Positions 1-9,503 are shown, counted from the first letter of the stretch. The stretch is DNA of 41,664 nt from an uncultured Gammaproteobacteria bacterium (GCA_913063125.1 CAJXZM010000040.1:1-41664), one strand, 5' to 3'. Program-made: numbers and translations. The notes: a model not told the origin generated them from the sequence alone.

Positions 1-126
1 GTATGCCGAATCATTGCCTTCAATACCAAATAGTAGAAATATGGGCTCAGGCAGAACCAACAAACCAGAAAACAATATAAATGCAATTGACGACGTAATA
101 ATACTTAATTTTCTAAAACCGTTCAT
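1..126 (-). CDS. N-terminus of a small membrane protein (partial, runs off the window)
   Basis: An open frame on the minus strand starts with ATG at 126 and is still open at base 1, giving 42 residues. It begins MNGFRKLSII and then has a hydrophobic stretch (about residues 8-36) typical of a first membrane helix. A good ribosome binding site, GGGAG, lies seven bases upstream of the ATG, which is the main reason for calling it real. The short loop after the helix (LFGIEGNDSAY) resembles small multi-helix inner membrane proteins of unknown function, but I cannot name the family from 42 residues. The rest of the gene lies outside the window. Confidence 0.6.
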   Translation of the reverse strand, partial: MNGFRKLSIITSSIAFILFSGLLVLPEPIFLLFGIEGNDSAY

Positions 127-470
127 AATAACTCCCTGTATTTTATGATGTACTTTTTAACGGTGTACTTAACAGAATATCGAGTATGCAACATTTCCAA
201 GCTTTACAACATATTAAACACATCTAACAATTCCATTTTATATCAATTATTTAACCCATCCAAATATCCTGAAAGATCAATTTTTATACGCTGAGAAATA
301 GCCATTCTACATAGGCTGCCTTGAAAGGTAAATTATACAAACACTTGATCCCCTATCCTTCAAACACCTACCTCATATTTGAATATCAAAAGAAGCCTGT
401 GTTATTTGTGTACTCATAGGACCTGGGCACACAGCCCCTTTTACTGTTAAAGCGATATAACTAATATTCA
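127..470. other. Intergenic stretch without a recognised gene
   Basis: This 344-base AT-rich stretch lies between the start of the partial membrane gene and the stop of the MocR-type gene. It must hold the promoter of the partial gene. I see no convincing ORF, RNA gene, repeat or terminator hairpin with a T-run in it. Confidence 0.5.
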
Positions 471-1883
471 TTACATGTCTTGAATCAGCTGCCCCAACAA
501 CATCAACGCGTCTTTACGTTCAGTCGTCAAAGGATGCGCAAAACTTAAACGTAAAAAATTTTGATAACGATCCTGCCCACTAAACAAACTGCCTGGTGTT
601 ACCACAATACCTTCATCCCGTGCCCTGGCATATAACGCCAAGGTGTTAACTGTTTCCGGTAGTTCCAACCACAATACCAACCCTCCTTCGGGTTGGCTCG
701 CGCTGACTGCCATAGGTAAATACTGAAGTATCACGCTTTGCCATTGAGCACACTGACGCTGGTACTGTTGCCGCTTATGTCGTAGGTGTCGATCTAAGCC
801 CCCTTCTTCTAAGAACTGACTAACACCTTGTTGCAGCGTTACACTAGTCGCTAACGAGGTGACCACTTTTAAACGCTTCACACGTTCTAGGTATCGACCC
901 GGAGCTATCCAACCAATACGCAAATCCCGTGACAGTGACTTAGAAAATGACGAACATAATAATACTGACCCGGTATTGTCGTATGAGTAAAAGGTGCGAG
1001 GTCGCTGCAAACCAAAATGTAAATCACCGTAAATATCATCTTCGATTACTGCAATGCCGCGCGCCTGTGTCAACGCCAAGATACGTTGCTTATTTAACTC
1101 TGGCATACACGCACCCGTTGGTGTGGCAAAATTCGGTGACACCATAAGCACTTTCACATCCCAGTGCTGCAATGCAAGCTCCAATGCGTTTGGGCTAACG
1201 CCGGTTTCTGCAGAGCTGGGCAATTCCAAAGCCTGCAGACCTAGCGTCTCCAATAGTTGAAATGCTCCGTAAAACCCTGGGGATTCCACCGCCACCACAT
1301 CACCGGGTTCCGTTGTCGCCATTAACGCTAGCAACAGTGCGTGTTGACAACCTGCCGTGATCAACAACTCATTGGCATCAACTTTTCGCCCACCCTGCAC
1401 CAATCTCGATGCCAACTGCCTTCTTAACGCGAATACCCCCATAGGCTCATCGTAATAAAGCTGTTGCTCACTCGACTGCCGACGTACCGCTCGCGACAAA
1501 CAACGGCGCAACTGTTCATTTCCCGATGTCCGTTCGACCGAAGGCAAGAGATCAAATGCAGCCCCCTTCTCCATAATATCGACCAACACCTGAGCTGCAG
1601 ACACCGGGGCGGGTGCCAAATGAGGTTTACTTGGCTCAGGGGTTTTCAGTAGGTTATTTGGAGCATTGCTGCTGGCACAAACAAAATAGCCGGAACGAGG
1701 CCGCGCCTCAATCAACCCGTCCGCTTCTAACCGACGGTATGCGGTAAGCACTGTCGATTTTGACAATTCCCTGTCCACGCAAAGTTGACGCACCGAAGGC
1801 AAGCGATCACCAGCAGAGCGCTGCCCCGTTCGAATGTCCTCGCGAAAAACCTGCTCTAGATGGTGATAGAGGTACTCAGCCAT
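471..1883 (-). CDS. MocR-type (GntR-aminotransferase fusion) transcriptional regulator
   Basis: A 470-residue protein with the standard MocR layout. An N-terminal GntR winged helix-turn-helix (about residues 5-70, with DRLPSVRQL and STVLTAYRRLEADGLIE) is fused to a fold-type I aminotransferase domain (about 100-470). The PLP-binding lysine is visible in SSFSKSLSRDLRIGW (K315), with the upstream NFATPTG and EDDIYGDL motifs. The family (PdxR, GabR, TauR and others) regulates vitamin B6, GABA, taurine or other amine metabolism and usually no longer acts as a transaminase. The effector cannot be read from sequence. It is divergent from ccoG, with paired inverted half-sites just upstream of its own start, which suggests autoregulation. 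No obvious metabolic target gene lies beside it. Confidence 0.9.
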   Translation of the reverse strand: MAEYLYHHLEQVFREDIRTGQRSAGDRLPSVRQLCVDRELSKSTVLTAYRRLEADGLIEARPRSGYFVCASSNAPNNLLKTPEPSKPHLAPAPVSAAQVLVDIMEKGAAFDLLPSVERTSGNEQLRRCLSRAVRRQSSEQQLYYDEPMGVFALRRQLASRLVQGGRKVDANELLITAGCQHALLLALMATTEPGDVVAVESPGFYGAFQLLETLGLQALELPSSAETGVSPNALELALQHWDVKVLMVSPNFATPTGACMPELNKQRILALTQARGIAVIEDDIYGDLHFGLQRPRTFYSYDNTGSVLLCSSFSKSLSRDLRIGWIAPGRYLERVKRLKVVTSLATSVTLQQGVSQFLEEGGLDRHLRHKRQQYQRQCAQWQSVILQYLPMAVSASQPEGGLVLWLELPETVNTLALYARARDEGIVVTPGSLFSGQDRYQNFLRLSFAHPLTTERKDALMLLGQLIQDM

Positions 1884-1898
1884 AGAATTGTTGCTACC

Positions 1899-1982
1899 GG
1901 TACAGTTAATTCAAAAGCGTAGTGCACAGATCGAAATCCAGACTTCTGTGCACCAATATATAGTTTTTTTTGGATCTGTACC
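1899..1982. promoter_or_regulatory. Nested inverted repeats, candidate MocR operator
   Basis: Two nearly concentric inverted repeats lie between the MocR-type gene and ccoG. The inner pair is GTGCACAGA at 1922-1930 and TCTGTGCAC at 1945-1953 (9 of 9 bases, 14-base spacer). The outer pair is GGTACAG at 1899-1905 and CTGTACC at 1976-1982. The half-sites resemble each other (CTGTGCACC, CTGTACCC), so they can also be read as direct repeats, which MocR proteins are known to bind. Position close to the regulator start supports autoregulation. Binding is inferred. Confidence 0.5.
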
Positions 1983-2062
1983 CATTAGTGTATCAGAAAT
2001 AAACTCTCAGTATTGAACTACCCCTAATGCAACCGATAATACAACAGGGAATGGTGCTAACG

Positions 2063-3427
2063 ATGTCTGAGAGAATTCCCACAACAACCCTTGATACCAA
2101 CGAAAATAAAATCTACACACGCCGCACCCAAGGTCTCTATCAACGACTACGTCGCTATACAGGCATGCCGCTTCTGCTGTCTTATTTATTGATCCCCTGG
2201 TTAAGCATAAATGACCGGCCTGCGGTATTATTCGATTTGACCGCGCAAAAATTTCATATTTTATGGATGAGCTTCTGGCCACAAGACGGTATCTTACTCG
2301 CCGCGTTACTCATTCTTGCCGCATTTTTACTCTTCATTGCGACAATATTGGTAGGACGCGTCTGGTGCGGATTCACCTGTCCTCAAACCGTCTGGACCAT
2401 GATATTTATGTGGGCAGAGAATAAATGTGAAGGCGATCGAAATCAGCGAATCAAACTTGATCGCCAGCCATGGAGTTTTAATAAGCTCTTACGTAAAGGC
2501 GCTAAACACGGTATCTGGCTGCTAATCTCACTTACCACCGGCCTCACCTTTGTTGCCTATTTTTATCCTGTTCAAGAATTATTAGTCGATGTTGTCTCTC
2601 TACAGGCCTCAGCGGAAACCTATTTCTGGATCCTTTTCTTTGTCAGTTTCACCTACCTAAACGCCGGCTGGCTACGGGAAAGCGTCTGCAAACATATGTG
2701 TCCCTACGCACGATTCCAGTCAGCAATGTATGACAAAGATACCATGGTCGTCACCTACGATGCCGAACGAGGCAACCCTCGTGGCGGACAAAAAGGGGAC
2801 TGCGTAGATTGCTCCTGGTGTGTACAGGTATGTCCGGTTGATATCGACATCCGAGACGGCTTGCAGTATGCCTGCATTGACTGCGGCCTATGTGTTGATG
2901 CCTGTAATAATGTAATGGACAAGGTTGGATATTCACGCGGGCTTATTCGTTTCACCTCACAACATGCAATAGAGACGGGGCGCATTCAACTGATACGCCC
3001 TAGGCTTGTGGCATACATCGTTTCGGCGGTAATAATGACAGGCCTCTTTTCCTATACGGTAGCCACACGCTCACCGGTAAGCCTGGATGTGGTACGTGAT
3101 CGAGGTACACACCTATTTCATACTGTTCGCGATGGTGTGGAAAATGTGTACACCGTCAAAATTAATAATATGGGAACGATTGACCAAACCTTCACTCTCT
3201 CGGTCGAAGGACAACACCGCTATATTCTCAAGGGCCATCACCAAGTCACGGTACATCCTGGTGAAGTCTATGTACTACCCGCAAGGATCTGGCGAGCACA
3301 GGATGAGCAGGCCAAACCCCTCGACATCCTTGATTTTGTCGTGAAATCAACCACGAACCCAAACATTTTCGCACGCCAAAAAGCCAGTTTTATTGCACCA
3401 GCGAAAGTAGCCTCAACGCAAAGGTAG
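2063..3427 (+). CDS. ccoG: Cytochrome c oxidase accessory protein CcoG (FixG/RdxA family)
   Basis: A polyferredoxin-type inner membrane protein needed for maturation of cbb3-type cytochrome c oxidase, where the family handles copper reduction or delivery. Several membrane helices occupy roughly the first 200 residues. Between them lies a cysteine-rich signature (VWCGFTCPQTVW). Two [4Fe-4S] ferredoxin motifs follow, CVDCSWCVQVCP and CIDCGLCVDAC. After a last helix comes the periplasmic Ig-like C-terminal domain of FixG. An in-frame ATG exists at 2027, but the family normally starts near MSERIP, so I prefer ATG 2063; neither has a clear Shine-Dalgarno. The ccoNOPQ genes are not in the window. 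Length (454 residues) is normal. Confidence 0.93.
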   Translation: MSERIPTTTLDTNENKIYTRRTQGLYQRLRRYTGMPLLLSYLLIPWLSINDRPAVLFDLTAQKFHILWMSFWPQDGILLAALLILAAFLLFIATILVGRVWCGFTCPQTVWTMIFMWAENKCEGDRNQRIKLDRQPWSFNKLLRKGAKHGIWLLISLTTGLTFVAYFYPVQELLVDVVSLQASAETYFWILFFVSFTYLNAGWLRESVCKHMCPYARFQSAMYDKDTMVVTYDAERGNPRGGQKGDCVDCSWCVQVCPVDIDIRDGLQYACIDCGLCVDACNNVMDKVGYSRGLIRFTSQHAIETGRIQLIRPRLVAYIVSAVIMTGLFSYTVATRSPVSLDVVRDRGTHLFHTVRDGVENVYTVKINNMGTIDQTFTLSVEGQHRYILKGHHQVTVHPGEVYVLPARIWRAQDEQAKPLDILDFVVKSTTNPNIFARQKASFIAPAKVASTQR

Positions 3428-3496
3428 CTCTCATAGATAACTTTCAGAAATAGCCTTTATTAGTAGCGTTCAAAAATAGAGTAAAGAGAAAATACG

Positions 3497-5182
3497 ATGT
3501 ACCTATATGACAAATACGATCACAAGCTAGTGCAAGAACGGGTCGAACAATTCGAACGGCAGACTGCGCGTTTTATCACAGGCGATCTAACAGACGAGCA
3601 GTTCTTGCCACTACGCTTACAAAATGGCCTCTATATTCAACGCCATGCCCCGATGTTACGCATCGCAGTCCCCTACGGCATGCTACGAACGGCACAACTA
3701 AAAAAGATGGCACACATCTGTCGATCTTATGACAAGGGTTATTGCCATATTACAACACGACAAAACTTGCAATTAAATTGGCCCAGTATCGAAGATGTTC
3801 CCTCGATACTCTCCGAACTTGCTCACGTTGAAATGCACGCAATCCAAACAAGTGGCAATTGCATTCGAAATATCACATCCGACCCCTTTGCTGGAGTGGC
3901 TCCCGACGAGATTGTCGATTCCCGACCCTATTGTGAGATTGTTCGCCAATGGTCAACCTTGCACCCAGAATTTGCCTTCTTGCCGCGTAAATTCAAGATA
4001 GCCATTAGCGGCTCGTCTACGGACCGTGCCGCGACTGCATTCCATGACATTGGATTACAACTAATAAAAAGCGAAACCGGAGCCGTGGGGTGCAAAGTCT
4101 TTGTTGGCGGGGGGCTGGGGCGCACACCTATCATTGCCCCCGTCATATGCGATTTTTTACCGGAGCAATTTTTACTTTCTTACTTGTGTGCAATATTACG
4201 CGTCTATAACCGTTTCGGACGACGGGACAACAAATATAAAGCGCGTATTAAAATACTCGTAAAAGAAATGGGAGTAGCAGACTTCTCTCAAGCGGTTGAG
4301 CAAGAATGGCAAGACATAAAGAGTAACTACTCTCTGCTCAGCCCCAAAGATATCACGCAAGCACAAGATTATTTTTCAACACCATCATACCAACCTATCG
4401 ATATCAGAAGCACAGACGCACAATTGGATCATATGGCGCTGAAGCACCCGGCATTTGGTCGCTGGTTACACCGCAACGTTAGCCATCACAAAGTTCCAGG
4501 ATATCGCTCCGTCACCCTGTCGCTAAAACCCACGGGTAATGCTCCAGGCGATATTTCCGCTGAGCAGCTAGAAACCGTAGCCCACTTAGCGGAACACTTC
4601 TCATTTGGAGAGATAAGAACAACCCATCAACAAAATATTGTGCTTGCTGACGTCAACAGCAACGACCTATTTACCCTTTGGCAACATGCACAATCGGCAG
4701 GTTTCGCGACGCCTAATATAGGAACTTTAACCGACATTATCTGCTGCCCAGGCGGCGATTATTGCGCGCTGGCCAACGCTAAATCCATTCCCATCGCGGA
4801 AAAAATCCAGAATACCTATGATGACATTGATTATCTTTACGATTTAGGTGAAATATCATTAAACATATCCGGCTGCATGAATGCTTGCGCCCATCACCAC
4901 GTCGCTAACATCGGGATTCTTGGGGTCGATAAGAAAGGCAAAGAATTTTATCAAGTAACGCTAGGTGGAAATAACAACAGTCGAGGCAGCACCAATCACA
5001 AACCAGCCATAGGTAAAGTACTCGGTAAAGCATTCCCCGCCGATGAAATACCTAACGTAATCGATTGCGTGCTAACCACCTATCTGCAACACCGTATAGA
5101 GGAAGAAGGTTTCTTAGAAAGCTTTCTCGATACTTATGAACGCATCGGAATGCCTATTTTTAAAGAGCACGTATATGTCTAA
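3497..5182 (+). CDS. cysI: Siroheme [4Fe-4S] sulfite/nitrite reductase, CysI type
   Basis: A 561-residue assimilatory reductase that carries out six-electron reduction of sulfite (or nitrite) on a siroheme coupled to a [4Fe-4S] cluster. The cluster cysteines are intact: C417 and C423 in CPGGDYC, C460 and C464 in GCMNAC. Both ferredoxin-like half domains are present, with the siroheme-binding region around TSGNCIRNITSDP. The start has a purine-rich site (AAGAGA) about nine bases upstream. The next gene encodes DUF934 and overlaps its end; this pair is found in many gammaproteobacteria and in Pseudomonas supplies sulfide for cysteine synthesis. No flavoprotein CysJ gene is nearby, as is usual for this subtype. 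Sulfite is the more likely substrate, but nitrite cannot be excluded. Confidence 0.88.
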   Translation: MYLYDKYDHKLVQERVEQFERQTARFITGDLTDEQFLPLRLQNGLYIQRHAPMLRIAVPYGMLRTAQLKKMAHICRSYDKGYCHITTRQNLQLNWPSIEDVPSILSELAHVEMHAIQTSGNCIRNITSDPFAGVAPDEIVDSRPYCEIVRQWSTLHPEFAFLPRKFKIAISGSSTDRAATAFHDIGLQLIKSETGAVGCKVFVGGGLGRTPIIAPVICDFLPEQFLLSYLCAILRVYNRFGRRDNKYKARIKILVKEMGVADFSQAVEQEWQDIKSNYSLLSPKDITQAQDYFSTPSYQPIDIRSTDAQLDHMALKHPAFGRWLHRNVSHHKVPGYRSVTLSLKPTGNAPGDISAEQLETVAHLAEHFSFGEIRTTHQQNIVLADVNSNDLFTLWQHAQSAGFATPNIGTLTDIICCPGGDYCALANAKSIPIAEKIQNTYDDIDYLYDLGEISLNISGCMNACAHHHVANIGILGVDKKGKEFYQVTLGGNNNSRGSTNHKPAIGKVLGKAFPADEIPNVIDCVLTTYLQHRIEEEGFLESFLDTYERIGMPIFKEHVYV

Positions 5183-5711
5183 GATAATCAAAGACGGCGA
5201 TATTGTTGAGGATGACTGGAACTATATCGATCCTCCTAGAGACTTTCACACTGTGACACCAACCACCGTTACGCCACAGCCCCCCTGCACCGGGGGGGCA
5301 GCGATACCAGCAGCAATAGTATCGCTAGATCACTGGTTATCTCAGCGAACACAACTATTGGCCGAAATTAGTCCGGTGGGTATATGGTTAGAAGGTCACG
5401 TTGATGTGAGCTTGGTCGTTGACGACCTACCCTTTTTTGACGTCATCGCCATATACTTTCCCTCCTTTAGCGATGGTCGCGGCTTTTCTCTTGGTAACCA
5501 ATTACGTGAACGTTATACGTTTCAGGGAGAGCTTCGAGCAATAGGCAACTTACTTCCAGATCAAATGTATTATTTGCATCGCTGCGGTTTTAATGCTGTT
5601 GACGTAACAAACCCAAAGGACCTACATTTAGCTCGTGAAGCATTAATGGATTTCAGCAATAACTATCAAGAATCCTGGGGGGAAGATAAGCCCATATTTA
5701 GGCGTCGTTAA
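5175..5711 (+). CDS. DUF934 family protein, partner of the sulfite reductase
   Basis: A 178-residue soluble protein of the DUF934 family, recognisable by the conserved block around FPSFSDGRGFSLGNQLRERY and the downstream LPDQMYYLHRCGFNAV. Family members are almost always encoded directly after a CysI-type reductase and are presumed to help it, perhaps in electron supply; the biochemical role is not established. I chose ATG 5175 over an upstream in-frame ATG (5136) because it overlaps the reductase stop by eight bases, typical of translational coupling, and the extra 13 residues are not family-like. Early in the gene, C6 and G7 runs form a very GC-rich hairpin (5279-5299). Confidence 0.85.
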   Translation: MSKIIKDGDIVEDDWNYIDPPRDFHTVTPTTVTPQPPCTGGAAIPAAIVSLDHWLSQRTQLLAEISPVGIWLEGHVDVSLVVDDLPFFDVIAIYFPSFSDGRGFSLGNQLRERYTFQGELRAIGNLLPDQMYYLHRCGFNAVDVTNPKDLHLAREALMDFSNNYQESWGEDKPIFRRR

Positions 5712-5884
5712 CACCTAGCGCTTTCGCTCAAAAAAGAGCATGCACTGCCAAAGGCCCCAGTTAGAAAGGGACACAGAAGACTGCACCCCTCTATGTCAGT
5801 GCCCACTTCTACCCAAACACGAAATTCTTCTTACACCTTACAAAATTCACCTACACCTTGCGACAATCGGCCTATACTGAAAAA

Positions 5885-8743
5885 ATGACCTTTATTCGTG
5901 AAATCGCTCCTGATATTAATGAGGGGATCGATCGCAAAACTCTCAAAACCCTAAAACAACGCTTTATGCAGGTGAACAACGGTCGCCGCGATCGCATGTT
6001 GTCGACGCTGAGTGTTCGACACCAGCAGTTTGTTCAAGCGTTGCCGTTGCTACTTCACCTCAACCACCCATCCCTACCGGGTTACATTACCGGCGCCACT
6101 CCTTGTGGCATCAAAAACTTCACCCCAGAGCAAGAGAACCTAAGGGCTGCCCGCGGCCTTGCTCGTAGTTTTCAGTATCGTAAATCCCGTTCAATTCTTC
6201 GGGAAATCGAAGGCTTATACCTGATGGGTAGTACCGGCACAATTGCCCATTCAGATAAAAGTGATATGGACTTTTGGGTCTGTTATCGACCAGGCCTCAG
6301 TGATAGTTCACTAAAAGAGTTACGTAAGAAACTCGACGCAATCACGGCATGGGCAGAAGAGATAAACCTTGAAGCCTATTTCTTTTTGATGGATCCGAAG
6401 CAATTTAAACAAGGTCAACGTAGTGGCTTATCCGGCGAGGACTGCGGTAGCACTCAGCATTATTTGTTATTAGATGAGTTTTACCGAACTAGCTTAGTGA
6501 TTGCCGGAAACCTACCGCTATGGTGGATGATCCCTAGCTATGAAGAAAAAAACTACGAACACTACAGCAGCACACTACTCGACAAACGCTTTATTCCGAA
6601 AGACGACTATATCGATTTTGGAGGTGTCTCCGACTTTCCTGCCGGTGAGTTTGTTGGTTCAGGTATGTGGCAGCTTTATAAAGGTATCGATTCACCCTAT
6701 AAGTCAGTATTAAAAATTGCGCTTACTGAAGTGTATGCCAGTAGCTACCCCAATATCGAGTGCTTAAGCCTACGTTACAAACGTGCAATTTATGCGGGAA
6801 ATTTGGACCTCAATGAGCTTGACCCTTACATTATGGTGTATCGCGCCATAGAAGACCATTTAGTCAAACGAGAAGAGTTTCGACGTTTAGAACTAATACG
6901 CCATTGTTTTTACTTTAAGGTAAATGAACAATTAACCCGAAAAAGCGACCCTAAGCGTAGAAGTTGGCGTAGAGAGGTTTTACAAAATCTTGCTAATGAG
7001 TGGGGGTGGGACCAGGGGTACCTAAAACAGCTCGACAACCGAAAGCATTGGAAAGTACATCGAGTTCGTGCTGAACGCCAAGAACTGGTTCAGGAGTTAA
7101 ATTATAGTTATCGATTTCTTTCGAGCTTTGCCAGTGACAATAAAATCAAGGCCTCGATCAAACAAGAAGAGATGAATATTTTGGGGCGTAAGCTCTATGC
7201 TGCATTTGAACGAAAGGGTGGAAAAATTGAACTCATCAACCCTGGCATAACGTCTAATCTCACGGAAGACCATCTCTCTTTTCACTTCAACAAAGACTTA
7301 GAGCATCCGGGTATTGGTGATTATTGGGCGGTCTATAGAGGTTATCTTAAGATTAGCGATGCAGGTGGTCACGCCCTCATCAAAAAATCCCGGGGATTAC
7401 TAGAGTTAATCGCCTGGTGTTATTTTAACAAACTCATTGATCACTCCACCCGGTTCTCCGTGGATCAGAATATTGACGGAGACCTAACGGATAATGAACT
7501 CAATCAAACCATCCAAGGCTTTTTTAGTCTATTTCCTCACTATACCCCCAAAGCCCTACAAAGTGGTTTTGAGCATGCCGCTTATCCGACCGAAATTAGC
7601 TTGTTTATCAACGTTGGTATCGACCCAATGGGGGATATGACTCGACAAGGCATACACCGTTTAAGCGATCAGACCAATGCGCTTAACTACAGTGCACTCC
7701 ACCACAACTTAGTGTTATCTGTTGACCAAGTTACCTTTAATAGCTGGGGGGAAATTACTTGCTCGCATTTTTCTGGGGACAACGCCCTGATTGACTGCCT
7801 GGTTAATTACATGCGACAAATCCCTCCAGACGGCTCTATTCCACTGCCTGCTTTAAAAGTACAAAGTTACTGTAAGAATCGTGCAATGACGATCGCCAAG
7901 AGGGTTGATGAACTATTCAATGATGTCATAAATTGTTATTACACGGGTACCCGTTCTGTCCAAACTCGATACCTGGTTGAGATTGAGCAATATATTTATA
8001 TGCTGCAATTTCAACGCAACACACCCAAAGTGCGCGCATTAAAAAACTACGGACAACTCATTCAGGCATTATCAGAACCCCAATCCAGTTACAGCCATAT
8101 CACCGTTGACCAGCATGGGTTAACGAAACATCCGCTACGGGTTATTTCCCGCCTTGGCAGCCCAGGGAAAATCCAGGTATTTTATCAGCGCCTTGATAAT
8201 GTAGTTGATGTTTATTTACACGATGAACGGGGTTCTCTGTTCCACACTAAAAAGCCCTTTTTTGATGAAGTAAGCTTACTCACCCCTATCGATCTATTCT
8301 TACAGGCTATCCAATACCGCAGCTCAATTACTAACGATGAGCACACGATTCGCCAAATGGTGTATTTTTACGAAATCACCACCAATCAGAAAAAAGAGCT
8401 AAAAGCCACGCGCAAACACATCAACCACTCTCCAGCCAAGTCGCGCTACTTCAACGTGCAAGCAATTGGTGAACAAACCGGGGTAGACGATACTTTTTAT
8501 ACCATCTATTGTGATGACTTAGAGTTTTCTCAGTTCGAGTATGGCGACCACCTTTTTACCGCCGTCGCCAAACATATAGCTTCCAAACGTAAAACAGGTG
8601 AACGCTATCCTTGTTATCTAACCGATCTTGATTTGTCATTGCTCACATTGGATGGAACAGCTCCTGAGCAAACCGTTGAATATTTCAAACGTAAGGAGGA
8701 AATTGAACGGGCATTAAACGGCGCGCTTAACGCATTAGGCTAA
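5885..8743 (+). CDS. cyaA: Class I adenylate cyclase
   Basis: A large cytoplasmic enzyme (952 residues from ATG 5885) that makes cAMP for CRP-dependent control. The N-terminal block PGYITGATPCGI and the nucleotidyltransferase-type catalytic motif GSTGTIAHSDKSDMDFW (about residues 115-131) are those of enterobacterial-type class I cyclases. The remaining two thirds match the usual regulatory region in length. A TTG at 5858 is in frame and could be the start (E. coli cyaA uses TTG), but I favour the ATG. Neither has a Shine-Dalgarno, and TATACT at 5873-5878 sits just before the ATG, so the mRNA may have a very short leader. It converges on cyaY with an 11-base gap. Confidence 0.93.
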   Translation: MTFIREIAPDINEGIDRKTLKTLKQRFMQVNNGRRDRMLSTLSVRHQQFVQALPLLLHLNHPSLPGYITGATPCGIKNFTPEQENLRAARGLARSFQYRKSRSILREIEGLYLMGSTGTIAHSDKSDMDFWVCYRPGLSDSSLKELRKKLDAITAWAEEINLEAYFFLMDPKQFKQGQRSGLSGEDCGSTQHYLLLDEFYRTSLVIAGNLPLWWMIPSYEEKNYEHYSSTLLDKRFIPKDDYIDFGGVSDFPAGEFVGSGMWQLYKGIDSPYKSVLKIALTEVYASSYPNIECLSLRYKRAIYAGNLDLNELDPYIMVYRAIEDHLVKREEFRRLELIRHCFYFKVNEQLTRKSDPKRRSWRREVLQNLANEWGWDQGYLKQLDNRKHWKVHRVRAERQELVQELNYSYRFLSSFASDNKIKASIKQEEMNILGRKLYAAFERKGGKIELINPGITSNLTEDHLSFHFNKDLEHPGIGDYWAVYRGYLKISDAGGHALIKKSRGLLELIAWCYFNKLIDHSTRFSVDQNIDGDLTDNELNQTIQGFFSLFPHYTPKALQSGFEHAAYPTEISLFINVGIDPMGDMTRQGIHRLSDQTNALNYSALHHNLVLSVDQVTFNSWGEITCSHFSGDNALIDCLVNYMRQIPPDGSIPLPALKVQSYCKNRAMTIAKRVDELFNDVINCYYTGTRSVQTRYLVEIEQYIYMLQFQRNTPKVRALKNYGQLIQALSEPQSSYSHITVDQHGLTKHPLRVISRLGSPGKIQVFYQRLDNVVDVYLHDERGSLFHTKKPFFDEVSLLTPIDLFLQAIQYRSSITNDEHTIRQMVYFYEITTNQKKELKATRKHINHSPAKSRYFNVQAIGEQTGVDDTFYTIYCDDLEFSQFEYGDHLFTAVAKHIASKRKTGERYPCYLTDLDLSLLTLDGTAPEQTVEYFKRKEEIERALNGALNALG

Positions 8744-8754
8744 CCGCAGTCGCC

Positions 8755-9072
8755 CTACAACCCCAAGCTCACCAACTCACCCGATTGTTCAGTACATACC
8801 CGGTCAATTAATGCGGGCATTACTTCTTTTGTTGTAGAAGAAACCCACTGTTCATCCACCCACTCCAAATGAAAACCGCCACTTTTTGCAGCCACCCACA
8901 ACTGGCGCATAGCGACTTGGCGATTAATAATTACCTGACTGCCATTCTCAAATTCCAGTGTAAGGATACCAGCCACTGTTTCGTAATCGATATCAACCCC
9001 AGACTCCTCAATGGCATCCTCAATCTCGATAAGAAAATCATCAATTTGCTGATTAAATTCAGATTCATTCAT
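8755..9072 (-). CDS. cyaY: CyaY, bacterial frataxin homologue
   Basis: A 105-residue acidic protein of the frataxin family. It binds iron and modulates IscS-dependent iron-sulfur cluster assembly in the cytoplasm. The acidic first helix (EIEDAIEESGVDIDYE), the beta-sheet segment ending in QVIINRQ, and the tryptophan-containing strand RQLWVAAKSGGFHLEW are the family hallmarks. Length is exactly normal. It lies on the strand opposite to both neighbours, between cyaA and lptM, the same placement as in enterobacteria and Pseudomonas. Confidence 0.93.
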   Translation of the reverse strand: MNESEFNQQIDDFLIEIEDAIEESGVDIDYETVAGILTLEFENGSQVIINRQVAMRQLWVAAKSGGFHLEWVDEQWVSSTTKEVMPALIDRVCTEQSGELVSLGL

Positions 9073-9209
9073 TCATTTGATCCCGTTAGCAGTCTTATGT
9101 TAATTAGCGCGTATCCCATGTCAGCTACTGACCATGGCACTGATGCAGGCGCGATAGTATACTACAGTCCATAATCTTAGATGAACAGATCAACAATGGA
9201 CTGAACCCC

Positions 9210-9416
9210 ATGAACACTCAGGCAAAAACATCACTCTGGAGGCTAGAATCACCTTACTTTTCGCTACCTTCACTGGTATTAGTGTGTAGCACGCTAGCAC
9301 TCACTGGCTGTGGCCAAAAAGGGGCCCTATATCACCCAACAGATACGTCACATAAACCGCCAGCGACAACACAACAGGATAAACCCTGTAAAGAAGATGA
9401 CTGCAAACAGCAGTAA
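9210..9416 (+). CDS. lptM: LptM (YifL-type) small outer-membrane lipoprotein
   Basis: A 68-residue lipoprotein precursor with a hydrophobic signal peptide and a lipobox ending in LTGC, followed by the family signature GQKGALY. In E. coli this lipoprotein (formerly YifL) stabilises the LptDE lipopolysaccharide translocon at the outer membrane and helps its disulfide maturation. Here the mature tail is short, threonine- and charge-rich, and holds two extra cysteines near the C-terminus (PCKEDDCKQQ). The N-terminal region before the hydrophobic core is about 20 residues, rather long, so a later start is possible. It is followed by lysA, as in the Pseudomonas lppL-lysA-dapF cluster. Confidence 0.88.
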   Translation: MNTQAKTSLWRLESPYFSLPSLVLVCSTLALTGCGQKGALYHPTDTSHKPPATTQQDKPCKEDDCKQQ

Positions 9417-9503
9417 CCTGCGTTAACAGCCAACAAACACCCTGTTTGGCTATATCCAGCACACACGTTCCCCCTTATTACCTGACAAAAGAGCAGCACC
9501 ACG

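Noticed and set aside
2007..2282. Minus-strand frame overlapping the start of ccoG
   Set aside because: It lies antisense to well-conserved CcoG coding sequence and has no family features.
9135..9150. TGGCAC upstream of lptM as a sigma-54 promoter
   Set aside because: The -24-like TGGCAC is followed by TGATGCAGGC, without the required TTGC at -12.
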